From: RBG-13-51-18 sp050014095
Lineage (GTDB): Bacteria > Chloroflexota > Dehalococcoidia > Dehalococcoidales > RBG-16-60-22
Direction: 5' to 3'
Length of the DNA: 64,000 nt
Assembly (NCBI GenBank): GCA_050014095.1
Contig: JBEKDZ010000002.1
Location: 1-64,000, forward strand
Below the pieces are notes generated by a model, which had not been told where the DNA came from, did not search any database, and saw nothing but the letters and a program-made list of their open reading frames with translations. This document shows positions 48,993 through 57,328 of the stretch, piece after piece; positions within the stretch are counted from its first letter, which is position 1, and each line of letters opens with the position of its first letter. The translations under genes and the position numbers were made by a program.

Positions 48993-49948
48993 TGTCGCAA
49001 GAGACAATTTTGTGGATAGTTTTTGCTATTGTAGTGCCGGTAGTATTGTTCCTGGACTTAGGGGTATTCCAGCGTAAAGCACATACCATTAAAACAAAAG
49101 AAGCCCTCCTGATGACAGCCTGCTACGTGGCGCTGGCTTTAGTGTTCGCCGGAGTTGTTTATTTTATGTTGGGGCAGGAGAAATCCTTCACTTTCCTCAC
49201 CGGCTACATTGTTGAGCAGTCATTAAGTATGGATAACCTTTTTGTTTTCTTGCTGATATTTTCCACTTTTGCTGTGCCATCGCAATACCAGCATAGGGTA
49301 CTTTTTTGGGGCATCCTCGGGGCAATTGTCACCCGCGGCATATTTATCGCTTCCGGCGTAGCACTGCTGCAAAGGTTGGAATGGTTGATTTATATTTTCG
49401 GTGCTTTCCTGGTCTATACAGGTATTAAAATTGCCACCAAAAAGGATGGTGAAGTAGACCCGAAGAAGAATCCTCTTTTCCGGTTTGGCAAAAAATACCT
49501 GCGGATGACCGATTCCTATCGCGGCGGGAAATTCTTCGTCCGGGAAAACGGGCATTTACTGGTGACGCCGCTACTCCTCGTGCTGGTGGTCATAGAATCT
49601 ACCGATATAGTATTTGCCGTGGACTCTGTCCCGGCAGTCCTTTCAATAACACTGGATTCGTTTGTTGTTTATACTTCCAATATTTTTGCTATTCTGGGAT
49701 TACGTTCGTTATTTTTCGCGCTGGCCGGCTTGACGAATAAGCTGGTCTATCTCAGTTATGGGTTGGCGGCAATACTGACGCTTTTAGGCATCAAGATGCT
49801 GGGGTCAAAGTTCTTCCACGTTCCCGTTCCGGTATCGCTGGGGGCGATTGTTGGGATATTACTTCTTGCCGCACTGGCTTCGTATTTATGGCCGCCCAAG
49901 AAAAAAGATGTATGGTTCGAAGAGCCCGGGGACGATGCAAAAAAGTAA
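48992..49948 (+). CDS. TerC-family integral membrane protein
   Basis: This 318-residue protein has about nine hydrophobic segments and the TerC signatures TGYIVEQSLSMDNLFVFLLI (about 70-89) and IESTDIVFAVDSVPA. TerC proteins are linked to tellurite resistance and to metal (manganese) handling during membrane-protein metalation, and the substrate here is unknown. It is coupled to rlmN through a 1-bp overlap. Confidence 0.9.
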   Translation: MSQETILWIVFAIVVPVVLFLDLGVFQRKAHTIKTKEALLMTACYVALALVFAGVVYFMLGQEKSFTFLTGYIVEQSLSMDNLFVFLLIFSTFAVPSQYQHRVLFWGILGAIVTRGIFIASGVALLQRLEWLIYIFGAFLVYTGIKIATKKDGEVDPKKNPLFRFGKKYLRMTDSYRGGKFFVRENGHLLVTPLLLVLVVIESTDIVFAVDSVPAVLSITLDSFVVYTSNIFAILGLRSLFFALAGLTNKLVYLSYGLAAILTLLGIKMLGSKFFHVPVPVSLGAIVGILLLAALASYLWPPKKKDVWFEEPGDDAKK

Positions 49949-50017
49949 AAAGATCAGCTAGTTTTTACTTATATTTGAAAATTTCGACCGGAAATACCAT
50001 AACGCAAATACCAATAA

Positions 50018-50710
50018 TCAGCGATTAACCTGTGCTTTTTTCAGCAGTTCATCAAAATCGGCGAACCATTTTAGCTTTATTTCGTCGCTCCACGACGGGT
50101 CGAAATTGGGAAACTTGGACAAAAGTAAATGGATATAGGAATTGGAATTTGGAATTTCGTCCTCGCCTTGTGGAATGATTGCATTCCGATTTGTCCTTGT
50201 GCCAGCTTTCTTTGATGTTAGCTTTGTTCCGGCGGTATTACGAGTGGACCGGGTATGTTTGGTGATAAACGGTGATAGTGGTATGCTGGCGTCTTTTGCC
50301 AAATCGATAAAGAATTTCACGCATTTACGGCTGACATCGTCGGTTAGCTGGAAGGTATTGTGGAAGACCTCCTGCAGCTGCGAATAGGTGGCGCTACCAA
50401 GGTCGAGCGAGCTTTTACAGACGAAGGCGAATGCCTCGTTAGTAATATTATTGAGGAGCTGCGTTCTTAGCTCCGCTTTAGCCGCCACGAGCTTCTTGAG
50501 ATAGTCTGTTGGCTTCCCGTTAGCATCGATTAAGTTGAGAAAGCGCAGGGCAGCCATGAGCTGAATGCCCGTGCTGCCGGAGAGAAGATCGCCCCAGTAG
50601 CTGCGGTCGATGCGTGAGGGCATATGCTGCTCCAGCCGTACCAGGAAGTTATAAAAGGTGCGGTAAGAGACATAGGGTGGCAGGTGTTTTCGTCTATTTT
50701 CGTTAACCAC
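50018..50710 (-). CDS. DUF5343-like protein
   Basis: This 230-residue soluble protein has a helical N-terminal part (about 10-135) of the DUF5343 type (PPYVSYRTFYNFLVRLE and GSTGIQLMAALRFLNLID regions) and a low-complexity basic linker (about 148-180). A short C-terminal motif ends in WFADFDELLKKA. That tail resembles the pattern found after DUF5343 domains in other proteins. No function is assigned. It is alone on the minus strand between terC and the division cluster. Confidence 0.7.
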   Translation of the reverse strand: MVNENRRKHLPPYVSYRTFYNFLVRLEQHMPSRIDRSYWGDLLSGSTGIQLMAALRFLNLIDANGKPTDYLKKLVAAKAELRTQLLNNITNEAFAFVCKSSLDLGSATYSQLQEVFHNTFQLTDDVSRKCVKFFIDLAKDASIPLSPFITKHTRSTRNTAGTKLTSKKAGTRTNRNAIIPQGEDEIPNSNSYIHLLLSKFPNFDPSWSDEIKLKWFADFDELLKKAQVNR

Positions 50711-50819
50711 AGGTTACCCTCACTTAGCCATCTACCATTATATTCTAAAAAATCTGAAGTTACAAGAACTTTTTCAATGGAACGCTATGGAATTTTTTAA
50801 GGACGCTACCAAAATGGAA

Positions 50820-50852
50820 AGGACAATAATTTTAGCTTGTCCTGGAACAGGA
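50820..50852 (+). promoter_or_regulatory. two overlapping small hairpins before the division cluster
   Basis: AGGACA (50820-50825) pairs with TGTCCT (50838-50843), while TCCTG (50840-50844) pairs with CAGGA (50848-50852). The two share bases 50840-50843 and exclude each other. The sequence TAGAAT (50853 region) could be a -10. The function is unknown. Confidence 0.25.
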
Positions 50853-50926
50853 TAGAATTGTTGTAGTGAACTGCACAAGCAGGCACAGGTAGTACGAAAA
50901 TATATAAAAAGGAGGAATGAAATCCT

Positions 50927-51139
50927 ATGGGTACTCCAATAGAGTATCAGAAGCTCATGACGGAAATCGTGTTTGTCAACCTGCCGGGGCCCGAAGATTC
51001 GGCTCCGAACATGACCGGCGGCGAACTGCTGCATGGCTTTCTCGCCGAGCTTTACCGGATACCGAACCAGGAATTCAAAGAGCACCTTCTGTCTCTTTGC
51101 AACAAATGGAATATCCGGTACCGCGACGCCAGAAAGTAA
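50927..51139 (+). CDS. small acidic protein upstream of ftsA
   Basis: This 70-residue soluble protein has no recognised family. It has a conserved-looking middle (GELLHGFLAELYRIP) and a helical C-terminus. GGAGG lies 11 nt before the ATG. A second frame starting at 50917 overlaps but has its ATG only 1-2 nt after GGAGG and reads like a shadow. It is likely the first gene of the ftsA-ftsZ transcript, 64 bp ahead of ftsA, so a role in division is possible by context only. Confidence 0.65.
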   Translation: MGTPIEYQKLMTEIVFVNLPGPEDSAPNMTGGELLHGFLAELYRIPNQEFKEHLLSLCNKWNIRYRDARK

Positions 51140-51203
51140 CCATAATTAATATAGGGGGAAATTTTATCATGCAGGTGGCATGATGCCACCAAGGAGGAAG
51201 CAA

Positions 51204-52412
51204 GTGAAAAGGGGCAGAGTCAGCTCAATTGACGTCGGGACGACCAAGATTTGTACGATCATGGCTGAAACCTACGGTGATGAAGGGCTGCGCGTTCTAG
51301 GTGTTGGCGTGGCTCCATCGCACGGTCTTCATAAGGGACTGGTGCTAAGCATCAGTGAAGCCAGGGAATCGGTAAGACAATCCGTGAGAATGGCGGAGCA
51401 GATGGCTGGCCGCAGGCTGGAATCAGCCTATGTTGGCGTTACCGGACGGCATATCACATCGGTTAACAAAACGGGCACTATCTCCATTACCCATAATAAT
51501 CAAATAGTACATCCCACCGACATGAAACGTGTCCTCGATGTCGCCCGCAGTATTAAGGTGTCATCGGGGCAAAAACTGCTTCATGTTATTCCTATGGACT
51601 ATACGGTTGATGGGCAGATGGGTGTCAAGAATCCTATCGGACTGCATGGAATGCGGCTGGACGTGGAAACTCATATTGTTACCGCCGCCAGGACTTCAGT
51701 GCAGAATCTTACAAAGTGCATCCGCAGCATCGGCATAGAGGTAGAAGACCTGGTAATGGAATCTCTGGCTAGCGCCGAGGCTGTGCTGCGGCCGGAAGAA
51801 AAACAGGACGGCGTTTTGATAGCAGACATTGGTGGCGGAACTACGGACCTGGCGCTTTTTAAGGATAATAACATATATCATACTTCCGTATTGCCGGTGG
51901 CTGGCTATCAGGTAACGCGTGATATCTCTATCGGTCTAGGAATTACCTATGAGATGGCTGAAGAGATGAAAAAAAGGTATGGCGACGTAACACCACGGGA
52001 AAAAGACAAAACGGGTAAGGAAATCTCGATTACCGGTGATGGGCATAGTGTCTCCTATAATGACCTATCAGAAATTATCCGTATTCGTATCGAGGAAATG
52101 CTCAAGCTTATCATGATGGAGCTCCCACAGACAGACTATCGTAAGCTCATTCCAGCGGGGCTGGTAATAACCGGCGGCGGCGCTAACCTACCTGGCATCG
52201 CCGAGCTGGGGCAGAAGGTGACCAGAATGCCGGTACGGGTAGGCATTCCGATGAAGCTGCAGGGCGTCTCGGAAGTGCTGGATAATCCAGCCCATGCTAC
52301 GGGCATCGGACTTCTCTTATGGAAGCTGAAGAACGATGATATCGAAGCGCCAAAAACCAGCGATAGTGGATTAAACGGTTTGATTAAAAAAATGGTTAGG
52401 CTTTTTGGCTAA
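51204..52412 (+). CDS. ftsA: cell division protein FtsA
   Basis: This actin-fold protein tethers FtsZ to the membrane. It has 402 residues from GTG 51204, which has AAGGAGG 6 nt upstream. The frame opens earlier at ATG-ATG (51180), but those codons lie before the ribosome-binding site. Motifs seen are SSIDVGTTKICT, the FtsA 1C domain region (about 75-160), IADIGGGTTDLALF and ITGGGANLPG. A C-terminal amphipathic helix is plausible (GLIKKMVRLFG). ftsZ follows 41 bp later. Confidence 0.95.
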   Translation: MKRGRVSSIDVGTTKICTIMAETYGDEGLRVLGVGVAPSHGLHKGLVLSISEARESVRQSVRMAEQMAGRRLESAYVGVTGRHITSVNKTGTISITHNNQIVHPTDMKRVLDVARSIKVSSGQKLLHVIPMDYTVDGQMGVKNPIGLHGMRLDVETHIVTAARTSVQNLTKCIRSIGIEVEDLVMESLASAEAVLRPEEKQDGVLIADIGGGTTDLALFKDNNIYHTSVLPVAGYQVTRDISIGLGITYEMAEEMKKRYGDVTPREKDKTGKEISITGDGHSVSYNDLSEIIRIRIEEMLKLIMMELPQTDYRKLIPAGLVITGGGANLPGIAELGQKVTRMPVRVGIPMKLQGVSEVLDNPAHATGIGLLLWKLKNDDIEAPKTSDSGLNGLIKKMVRLFG

Positions 52413-52453
52413 AACCAGGATTGTTTGGGGATAATATTCCCCGGAGGGCTATA

Positions 52454-53545
52454 ATGGCGAGATCAAGTTATGTCTCCAGCGGCGCGAGAATAAAGGTTAT
52501 CGGCACTGGCGGAGCAGGGAGTAACGCTGTTTCTAGAATGGTCCGCGAGCATCTACACGGTGTGGAATTTATCGCGATGAATACCGATGCGCAGGCTTTG
52601 GAAACTACCGAAGCTACGCAGCGCGTTCAGCTCGGCCCCAAGACTACTCGTGGTCTGGGCGCCGGCGGCGACCATATTATTGGTCATAAAGCTGCCGAAG
52701 AAAGTCGTGATGCGATAGCCGAAGTAGTGGCTGGAGCGGATATGGTTTTTCTCACGGCCGGTATGGGCGGCGGCACTGGCACCGGCTCGGCATCGATTGT
52801 TGCGGAGCTGGCTAAAAAGACTGGTGCGCTCACCATTGCGGTGGTGACCAAACCGTTTACGTTTGAAGGCACGCATCGCGCTAAGACAGCCGAGGAAGGC
52901 ATTAACGCTCTGAAAGATAGTGTAGATACGTTGATTATCATTCCTAATGACCGTCTACTGGAGCTATGCAACCAGGGTACGAGCATCGATGGGGCTTTCA
53001 GAATGGCTGATGAAGTGCTGCTTCATGGTGTCCAGGCAATCGCGGAGGTCATTACGGTTCCTGGTCTAATTAATCTGGACTTTGCCGATGTGCGGACAAT
53101 TATGAAAGACGCCGGACCGGCGTGGATGTCCATCGGACGTGGAACGGGACAGAACCGGGCGGTAGAAGCCGCCAGGCAAGCTTTAGCCAGTCCTCTGCTG
53201 GATATATCGATGGCAGGCGCCAGGGGCGTGCTCTTCAATATCGCCGGAGGCTCGCTGACATTAAATGAAGTGAGTAAAGCCGCCGAGGTAATCCGCCAGG
53301 CAGTTGACCCGCAAGCTAACGTTATTTTTGGCGTTGTTTTGGAGCCGGAAATGGGTAACGACGTAAGACTTACCCTGATTGCTACCGGTTTCAATGGCAA
53401 GGGCGAAAAAGTTGATTTGGTTAAAGAAAAGGAAATTGAGGGTATCCTTAAAAACATAAATGATGATGAACTTGATATGCCTTCGTATACCCGGCAGGAA
53501 CAAGTTAATCAATCAGGTAAAGTAGCTTTGGGCAAGAAAAAATAA
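52454..53545 (+). CDS. ftsZ: cell division GTPase FtsZ
   Basis: This tubulin-like GTPase forms the division ring. It has 363 residues from ATG 52454, with GGAGG 7 nt upstream. The earlier in-frame ATG lacks such a site. Motifs seen are VIGTGGAGSNAV, the tubulin signature GMGGGTGTGSA (about 101-111), FNIAGG and the synergy-loop GNDVRLT. The C-terminal tail ends with a conserved-type peptide (ELDMPSYTRQ) that binds FtsA, then a basic end. A small unknown gene follows at 41 bp. Confidence 0.97.
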   Translation: MARSSYVSSGARIKVIGTGGAGSNAVSRMVREHLHGVEFIAMNTDAQALETTEATQRVQLGPKTTRGLGAGGDHIIGHKAAEESRDAIAEVVAGADMVFLTAGMGGGTGTGSASIVAELAKKTGALTIAVVTKPFTFEGTHRAKTAEEGINALKDSVDTLIIIPNDRLLELCNQGTSIDGAFRMADEVLLHGVQAIAEVITVPGLINLDFADVRTIMKDAGPAWMSIGRGTGQNRAVEAARQALASPLLDISMAGARGVLFNIAGGSLTLNEVSKAAEVIRQAVDPQANVIFGVVLEPEMGNDVRLTLIATGFNGKGEKVDLVKEKEIEGILKNINDDELDMPSYTRQEQVNQSGKVALGKKK

Positions 53546-53586
53546 TATTGACCGAGGTGAATATGAATAATCGAAAGGAGACTTGT

Positions 53587-53940
53587 ATGACTGTATTAGA
53601 GGTTAGAAAAAATAAAAACAATAGCCGTTCGTATATCGAGCAGCTGATGAAGAAGCTAATCGCCAATCGAAGCTGCCTGGGACTGCTAAGGTTTTTCGCC
53701 GCTCATCCTAACGGACGGTTCAGCAAGCTGGCGGTCATTCATGCCATCGACGATGATTGTACGGGGTGGGAAATAGAGCAAGCCCTGGAGGAGATGGTCG
53801 AGGAAAGGATACTCGATGTCAACTCCGATAACGACACCATTTTTTACATGCTGACCCAGGAAGAGGCATTGCGGCGGCTGGTACTGAATATGGCTATCTT
53901 CGACTGGCGAGACTGGCAACTGGTTCTCGAGCATGCCTGA
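53587..53940 (+). CDS. small winged-helix-like protein after ftsZ
   Basis: This 117-residue protein of unrecognised family has a middle (about 30-95) that looks like a winged helix: SCLGLLRFFAAHPNGRFS, then AVIHAIDDDCTGWEIEQAL and a wing-like strand pair. AAAGGAG lies 6 nt before ATG 53587, which I prefer over a longer frame from 53548. It probably shares the ftsAZ transcript, and a terminator follows. A possible transcriptional or structural role is only a guess. Confidence 0.65.
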   Translation: MTVLEVRKNKNNSRSYIEQLMKKLIANRSCLGLLRFFAAHPNGRFSKLAVIHAIDDDCTGWEIEQALEEMVEERILDVNSDNDTIFYMLTQEEALRRLVLNMAIFDWRDWQLVLEHA

Positions 53941-53941
53941 A

Positions 53942-53965
53942 CGCCTTATCTCAAGGCGAGTTTTT
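53942..53965 (+). terminator. terminator of the ftsA-ftsZ operon
   Basis: A 6-bp stem, CGCCTT/AAGGCG, with loop ATCTC is followed by GAG-TTTTT directly after the last gene's stop codon. Confidence 0.75.
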
Positions 53966-54040
53966 ATCGACGATGAATTAGTAATAAATACGCCAGTTAA
54001 GATATAATGGAAGGGAAAAAACTGGTAAAGGAACTAAAAT

Positions 54041-54163
54041 ATGGGAAGAAAAGCAGAAAAACAAGCGCAACGAAGAAGCTATAAAGAAGCTTTTAAAAAT
54101 GTTAAGCATGGCCATGGTACCCGCCCGGTGAGAAAGAAACAGGAATCAGCTCTGGGCAAATAA
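54041..54163 (+). CDS. 40-residue basic protein upstream of the cold-shock gene
   Basis: The frame starts with ATG 54041 behind AAAGGA and is very rich in Lys, Arg and Gln. A TATAAT (54003-54008) lies 33 bp upstream. No family is recognised. Start signal, codon use and distance to the -10 make translation plausible. It is followed 42 bp later by the cold-shock gene and resembles in composition the small basic frame at 26213. Confidence 0.5.
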   Translation: MGRKAEKQAQRRSYKEAFKNVKHGHGTRPVRKKQESALGK

Positions 54164-54205
54164 TAAAGCCGGATATCACGATCTATCTTAAATTGGGAGG
54201 ATATC

Positions 54206-54415
54206 ATGACAACTGGTGTTGTAAGACATCTGGTTGGTGAACGTGGTTATGGATTTGTCTCCAGCGATGCTGGGAAAGATATATTTTTCCATCAAAGTCA
54301 GCTCAAAGGTATCAACTTCCAGTCGTTGAAAGAGGGACAAAGTGTGAGTTATAAAGTGGGGTTGGGGGAAAAGGGATTCGTCGCGAAAGAAATCAAGCCG
54401 CGTGATTCTGCTTAA
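54206..54415 (+). CDS. CspA-family cold-shock domain protein
   Basis: This 69-residue single OB-fold protein binds single-stranded RNA/DNA and melts RNA structure. It has the RNP1-like RGYGFVSSDAGKDIFFHQSQL region (shown in part), with GYGFVS and DIFFHQS intact. GGGAGG lies 6 nt before the ATG. Its RNP1 has Tyr in place of the usual Phe. Confidence 0.93.
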   Translation: MTTGVVRHLVGERGYGFVSSDAGKDIFFHQSQLKGINFQSLKEGQSVSYKVGLGEKGFVAKEIKPRDSA

Positions 54416-54554
54416 TAGCTCACGGCACGATTGATACTACATCGATAAGCTGAACCGGTGCTGCATTTTTCAATTTAAGCTTCTGCAAATGACCTGTTGA
54501 AGGTGAAGTTTTCTCAAAAATTAACTTAATAATATCTAGAAAGGGAAGATTCTT

Positions 54555-56435
54555 TTGGATCTCTCTAGAAAACAATCTTCTGATAGCCGCAAGAACGCTA
54601 AGAACCTGCTGCGTTTTCATGGAGACGCGGCGGCATCCGCAGTGGATGAGGCTGCTGCCAGCTATCAGGCACCATCGATTATTGCGGCAGGGGCTGACGC
54701 CCAAAGCGTATCCGTATTAACGACGCTGGTCAATCTCTCCCTTTCTTTGATATGTATCAAAGCTCCAACGCTTATCGAGCGTGTCGGTAGGACCAAGAAG
54801 GGCGCGGTAATGCTAGCCTTTCTTAATTTATGCGCCTGGGTACCGCTAATTATCGCATTCTTTCTTTCGCCTTTAGGTATTCAGCCAATATGGTACGCGC
54901 TTCTATGGGTTGTCAACGTAATGCCCGGGTTACTATTGACGTTCCAGCGTGATAACTGGCTATCCAATCTTGTCCCGCGGGAGAAATTAGGACGCTACCT
55001 CGGCCAGCGCCTAGCAATAAAGAGCGCCTTTTATCTCGGGGCTTTCTGTTTCCTGGGATTCCTGCTGGACTCGATGGGTAACTCCAGCCTGGTCAATTTT
55101 GGCTTGGTATTTGCTGTGGCGGTAGCCGTAGCGCTGGTAGATTTTATTATTTTTACTTTTATGCATGACCCGAAGGAGAAGGAGAACAGCCCCCCTAAAT
55201 TGGAAAATCAGCAAATCAAGTATGGCTTGTTTAACTTTATCGGAGAGCTGAAAACGAAGAAGCTGGATACCTTCATTACTTTTACATCATTATTTTATCT
55301 CACGGTCGGTCTTAGCGGTCCGTTATACGCGGTATATATGCTCCAGGAAAAGCATTTTACCTATCTTAGTTTCACGGTTATTATCGCCGCGGAATACCTG
55401 GCGAGGGTAGTCAGCGCTCCGTTCTGGGGGCGTTTTGCCGATAGGTCCGGCAATATCCGGGTGCTGGGTATCGTAACACGTATAATACCGGTAATACCGA
55501 TTTGCTGGCTATTTTGCTCTAATATTGGCTATCTTGCCATCGTCCAAACGCTATCGGGAATCTGCTGGGGGGCCTTCGACCTTTGCACGCAGAACTATAT
55601 ATTCAAAGTCGCGCCGCAAGAGAAGAAGCTCCGCTACATTGTGTATACCAGGTGTATCATCCTGTTTTCTACAGCCCTTGGTGGTTTGATAGGCGTTTTT
55701 CTGATAAAAGGAGTTTTCACGATATTCGGCAGCCAGCTGCTTAGCATCTTTTTAATCTCTGGGTTTTTCCGCGCTATTGTAGTGATGTTTTTCATGCCTA
55801 AGCTGATAGACCTGGCTGTGTCCTATGCTATAAAATCGGTTTCACCGAAGGTGGATTTAGATACATCGGGCAGGGCAAAAGTAACCAAGCACGGTCTATT
55901 TTATCACCGCGAGAAGCCGCCTTTAATTGTTCCAGAGAAAAAGAATATATCGGTATTATCTCCCAAACTCCGGAGTATCATGCAACGGCGTAGCTGGATG
56001 CTTGATGAAAGACCGATGGTAGTAAAAAAGGGAGCGATAGAGCTATCTACAGATATACAAATTACGCCACGGCGCAGCTGGACGATGCTGGAAAAGGCAA
56101 CCAGAGAGCCAAAGGAGAGCCCCCAGCGTTTAGAAATTACACCAACGCGGCGACCCTGGTTTGGAGATGCCGAGATTTTTGATATTTATTCCACTAGAAG
56201 TCATAACCTAGCTACGGCGGTAATAGAAGAGAACAATAGGAAAATGCCGTCTCACGAAGGGCTTTTCTATAATAATGCCGGTTGGGCTAATTACAAGAGG
56301 GAGAGGTTGCAGACTGCTATCAGAGAAAGCCGGAAGTGGAGAGGCATCGGCGATTTAAAACCGGTTTTCATTGAGAATGGTGAGCGTATTTACTGGCGTC
56401 CCTGGAGGGACTCGAACCCACGACCTACTGCTTAG
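54555..56435 (+). CDS. MFS transporter with a long C-terminal tail, overlapping antisense tRNA-Arg
   Basis: This 626-residue membrane protein has about 11 spans between residues 40 and 425 with MFS-like features (RFADRSGN loop after a central span). It was not traced to a transport substrate. The start is a TTG at 54555 behind AAGGGAAG. A cytoplasmic tail of ~200 residues follows and holds three RR(S/P)W motifs (478-481, 506-509, 532-535) and two GLFY motifs. The last 13 residues (614-626) are the reverse translation of the tRNA-Arg gene and its stop lies inside that gene, so the end is not family-like. Confidence 0.8.
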   Translation: MDLSRKQSSDSRKNAKNLLRFHGDAAASAVDEAAASYQAPSIIAAGADAQSVSVLTTLVNLSLSLICIKAPTLIERVGRTKKGAVMLAFLNLCAWVPLIIAFFLSPLGIQPIWYALLWVVNVMPGLLLTFQRDNWLSNLVPREKLGRYLGQRLAIKSAFYLGAFCFLGFLLDSMGNSSLVNFGLVFAVAVAVALVDFIIFTFMHDPKEKENSPPKLENQQIKYGLFNFIGELKTKKLDTFITFTSLFYLTVGLSGPLYAVYMLQEKHFTYLSFTVIIAAEYLARVVSAPFWGRFADRSGNIRVLGIVTRIIPVIPICWLFCSNIGYLAIVQTLSGICWGAFDLCTQNYIFKVAPQEKKLRYIVYTRCIILFSTALGGLIGVFLIKGVFTIFGSQLLSIFLISGFFRAIVVMFFMPKLIDLAVSYAIKSVSPKVDLDTSGRAKVTKHGLFYHREKPPLIVPEKKNISVLSPKLRSIMQRRSWMLDERPMVVKKGAIELSTDIQITPRRSWTMLEKATREPKESPQRLEITPTRRPWFGDAEIFDIYSTRSHNLATAVIEENNRKMPSHEGLFYNNAGWANYKRERLQTAIRESRKWRGIGDLKPVFIENGERIYWRPWRDSNPRPTA

Positions 56436-56470
56436 AAGGCAGCCGCTCTATCCTGCTGAGCTACAGGGAC
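56394..56470 (-). tRNA. tRNA-Arg (anticodon UCU)
   Basis: This 77-nt gene on the minus strand has a 7-bp acceptor stem (GTCCCTG/CAGGGAC), discriminator G and an encoded CCA. The D-arm is GCTC...GAGC. The anticodon stem-loop GCTGC-CTTCTAA-GCAGT gives anticodon TCT (reads AGA/AGG). The T-loop is TTCGAGT. The T-stem GTGGG/CCCTC has one U-U mismatch (positions 50-64). It overlaps the convergent MFS gene by 42 bp. Confidence 0.92.
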
Positions 56471-56488
56471 GTAAAATATTACTCTAAA

Positions 56489-56517
56489 ATTTAACACGAA
56501 TCGAGACTGGTGGTCAA
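56489..56517 (-). promoter_or_regulatory. tRNA-Arg promoter
   Basis: On the minus strand there is TTGACC (56512-56517, 5 of 6), a 17-nt spacer and TTAAAT (56489-56494, 4 of 6). The start is predicted near 56482, about 12 nt before the mature tRNA. Confidence 0.6.
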
Positions 56518-56548
56518 TATACAGCGGTCTTGTGGCTGTGGCGGAAAC

Positions 56549-57187
56549 TCATTTAGGTTTATCGGCGCGCAGGTGTTTGATATGCCGGTAAATGTAAAAG
56601 CCGATGAGAACCACGACAATAGCTAAAATAACGGGGTCGAAGGGGCGCATGGCGCTGCGTAATTCTTCCCAGTGTTCTCCCAGCAGGTAGCCGCCGTAAG
56701 CCAGCCCGGTGCTCCAGATAAAAGAGCCGGTGAACGTATAAACTAAGAACTTGACTATTTTCATCCTGGCGATGCCTGCCGGGAGACTGATATAGGTGCG
56801 GACTAATGGTAGCAGGCGCCCAACGAAGACCGTCCAGCTACCGCTGCGTGAGAACCAGCGGTCGGCGATATCGAGGTCGTGCTGGGAGATGAGGATATAG
56901 CGGCCATATTTGTTCAATAACGGGCGACCGGCCCACATTCCCACGTAATAAGAAACGACCGACCCTATGGTATTGCCAATAGCACCGATAGCGCCGGCCA
57001 TAAAAACGTACATGACGGATAACCCCGGCTCTTTAATGAGCATCCAGCCAGCCAGGGGCATGATAAGCTCGCTGGGGAAGGGAATACAGGCGCTCTCCAC
57101 CGCCATGAGGAGCATCACGCCGGGCCATTGCATAAAACCATAGAGGGAGTTGATTACGTCGAGGACCCAGTGTTCCAGAGAGGTCAC
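56549..57187 (-). CDS. DedA-family membrane protein
   Basis: This 212-residue protein of the DedA/VTT superfamily is thought to flip or recycle undecaprenyl phosphate or other lipids and to be needed for proton motive force. It has ESACIPFPSELIMPLAG (about 31-47), a DWF-like RWFSRSG region and GRLLPLVRTYISLPAG (about 123-138), with 4-5 hydrophobic segments. The start is GTG 57185-57187. Confidence 0.9.
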   Translation of the reverse strand: MTSLEHWVLDVINSLYGFMQWPGVMLLMAVESACIPFPSELIMPLAGWMLIKEPGLSVMYVFMAGAIGAIGNTIGSVVSYYVGMWAGRPLLNKYGRYILISQHDLDIADRWFSRSGSWTVFVGRLLPLVRTYISLPAGIARMKIVKFLVYTFTGSFIWSTGLAYGGYLLGEHWEELRSAMRPFDPVILAIVVVLIGFYIYRHIKHLRADKPK

Positions 57188-57262
57188 GTTGCGAGTGTAG
57201 CAAAATTAAGGCCGCAACGTCAAGCCAGCTTTGAGAAAGGCGTCTGGTTCGAATCTATCAGC

Positions 57263-57292
57263 TTGACATTGATTCATTTTCGTTGTTAGTAT
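57263..57292 (+). promoter_or_regulatory. dxs promoter
   Basis: Perfect TTGACA (57263-57268), an 18-nt spacer and TAGTAT (57287-57292, 4 of 6) lie 37 bp before the dxs ATG. Confidence 0.6.
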
Positions 57293-57328
57293 TTAGATAG
57301 ATGTCTCCCTCTGTCAAGCGAAAAAGCT

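Noticed and set aside
50917..51183. Alternative 88-residue frame overlapping the small gene before ftsA
   Set aside because: Its ATG is almost on top of GGAGG, its composition is Arg/Ser/Pro-rich like a shadow frame, and the frame at 50927 reads more like a real protein.
56394..56435. Conserved C-terminal WRDSNPRPTA of the MFS protein
   Set aside because: This is the well-known antisense translation of a tRNA gene and not a protein motif.
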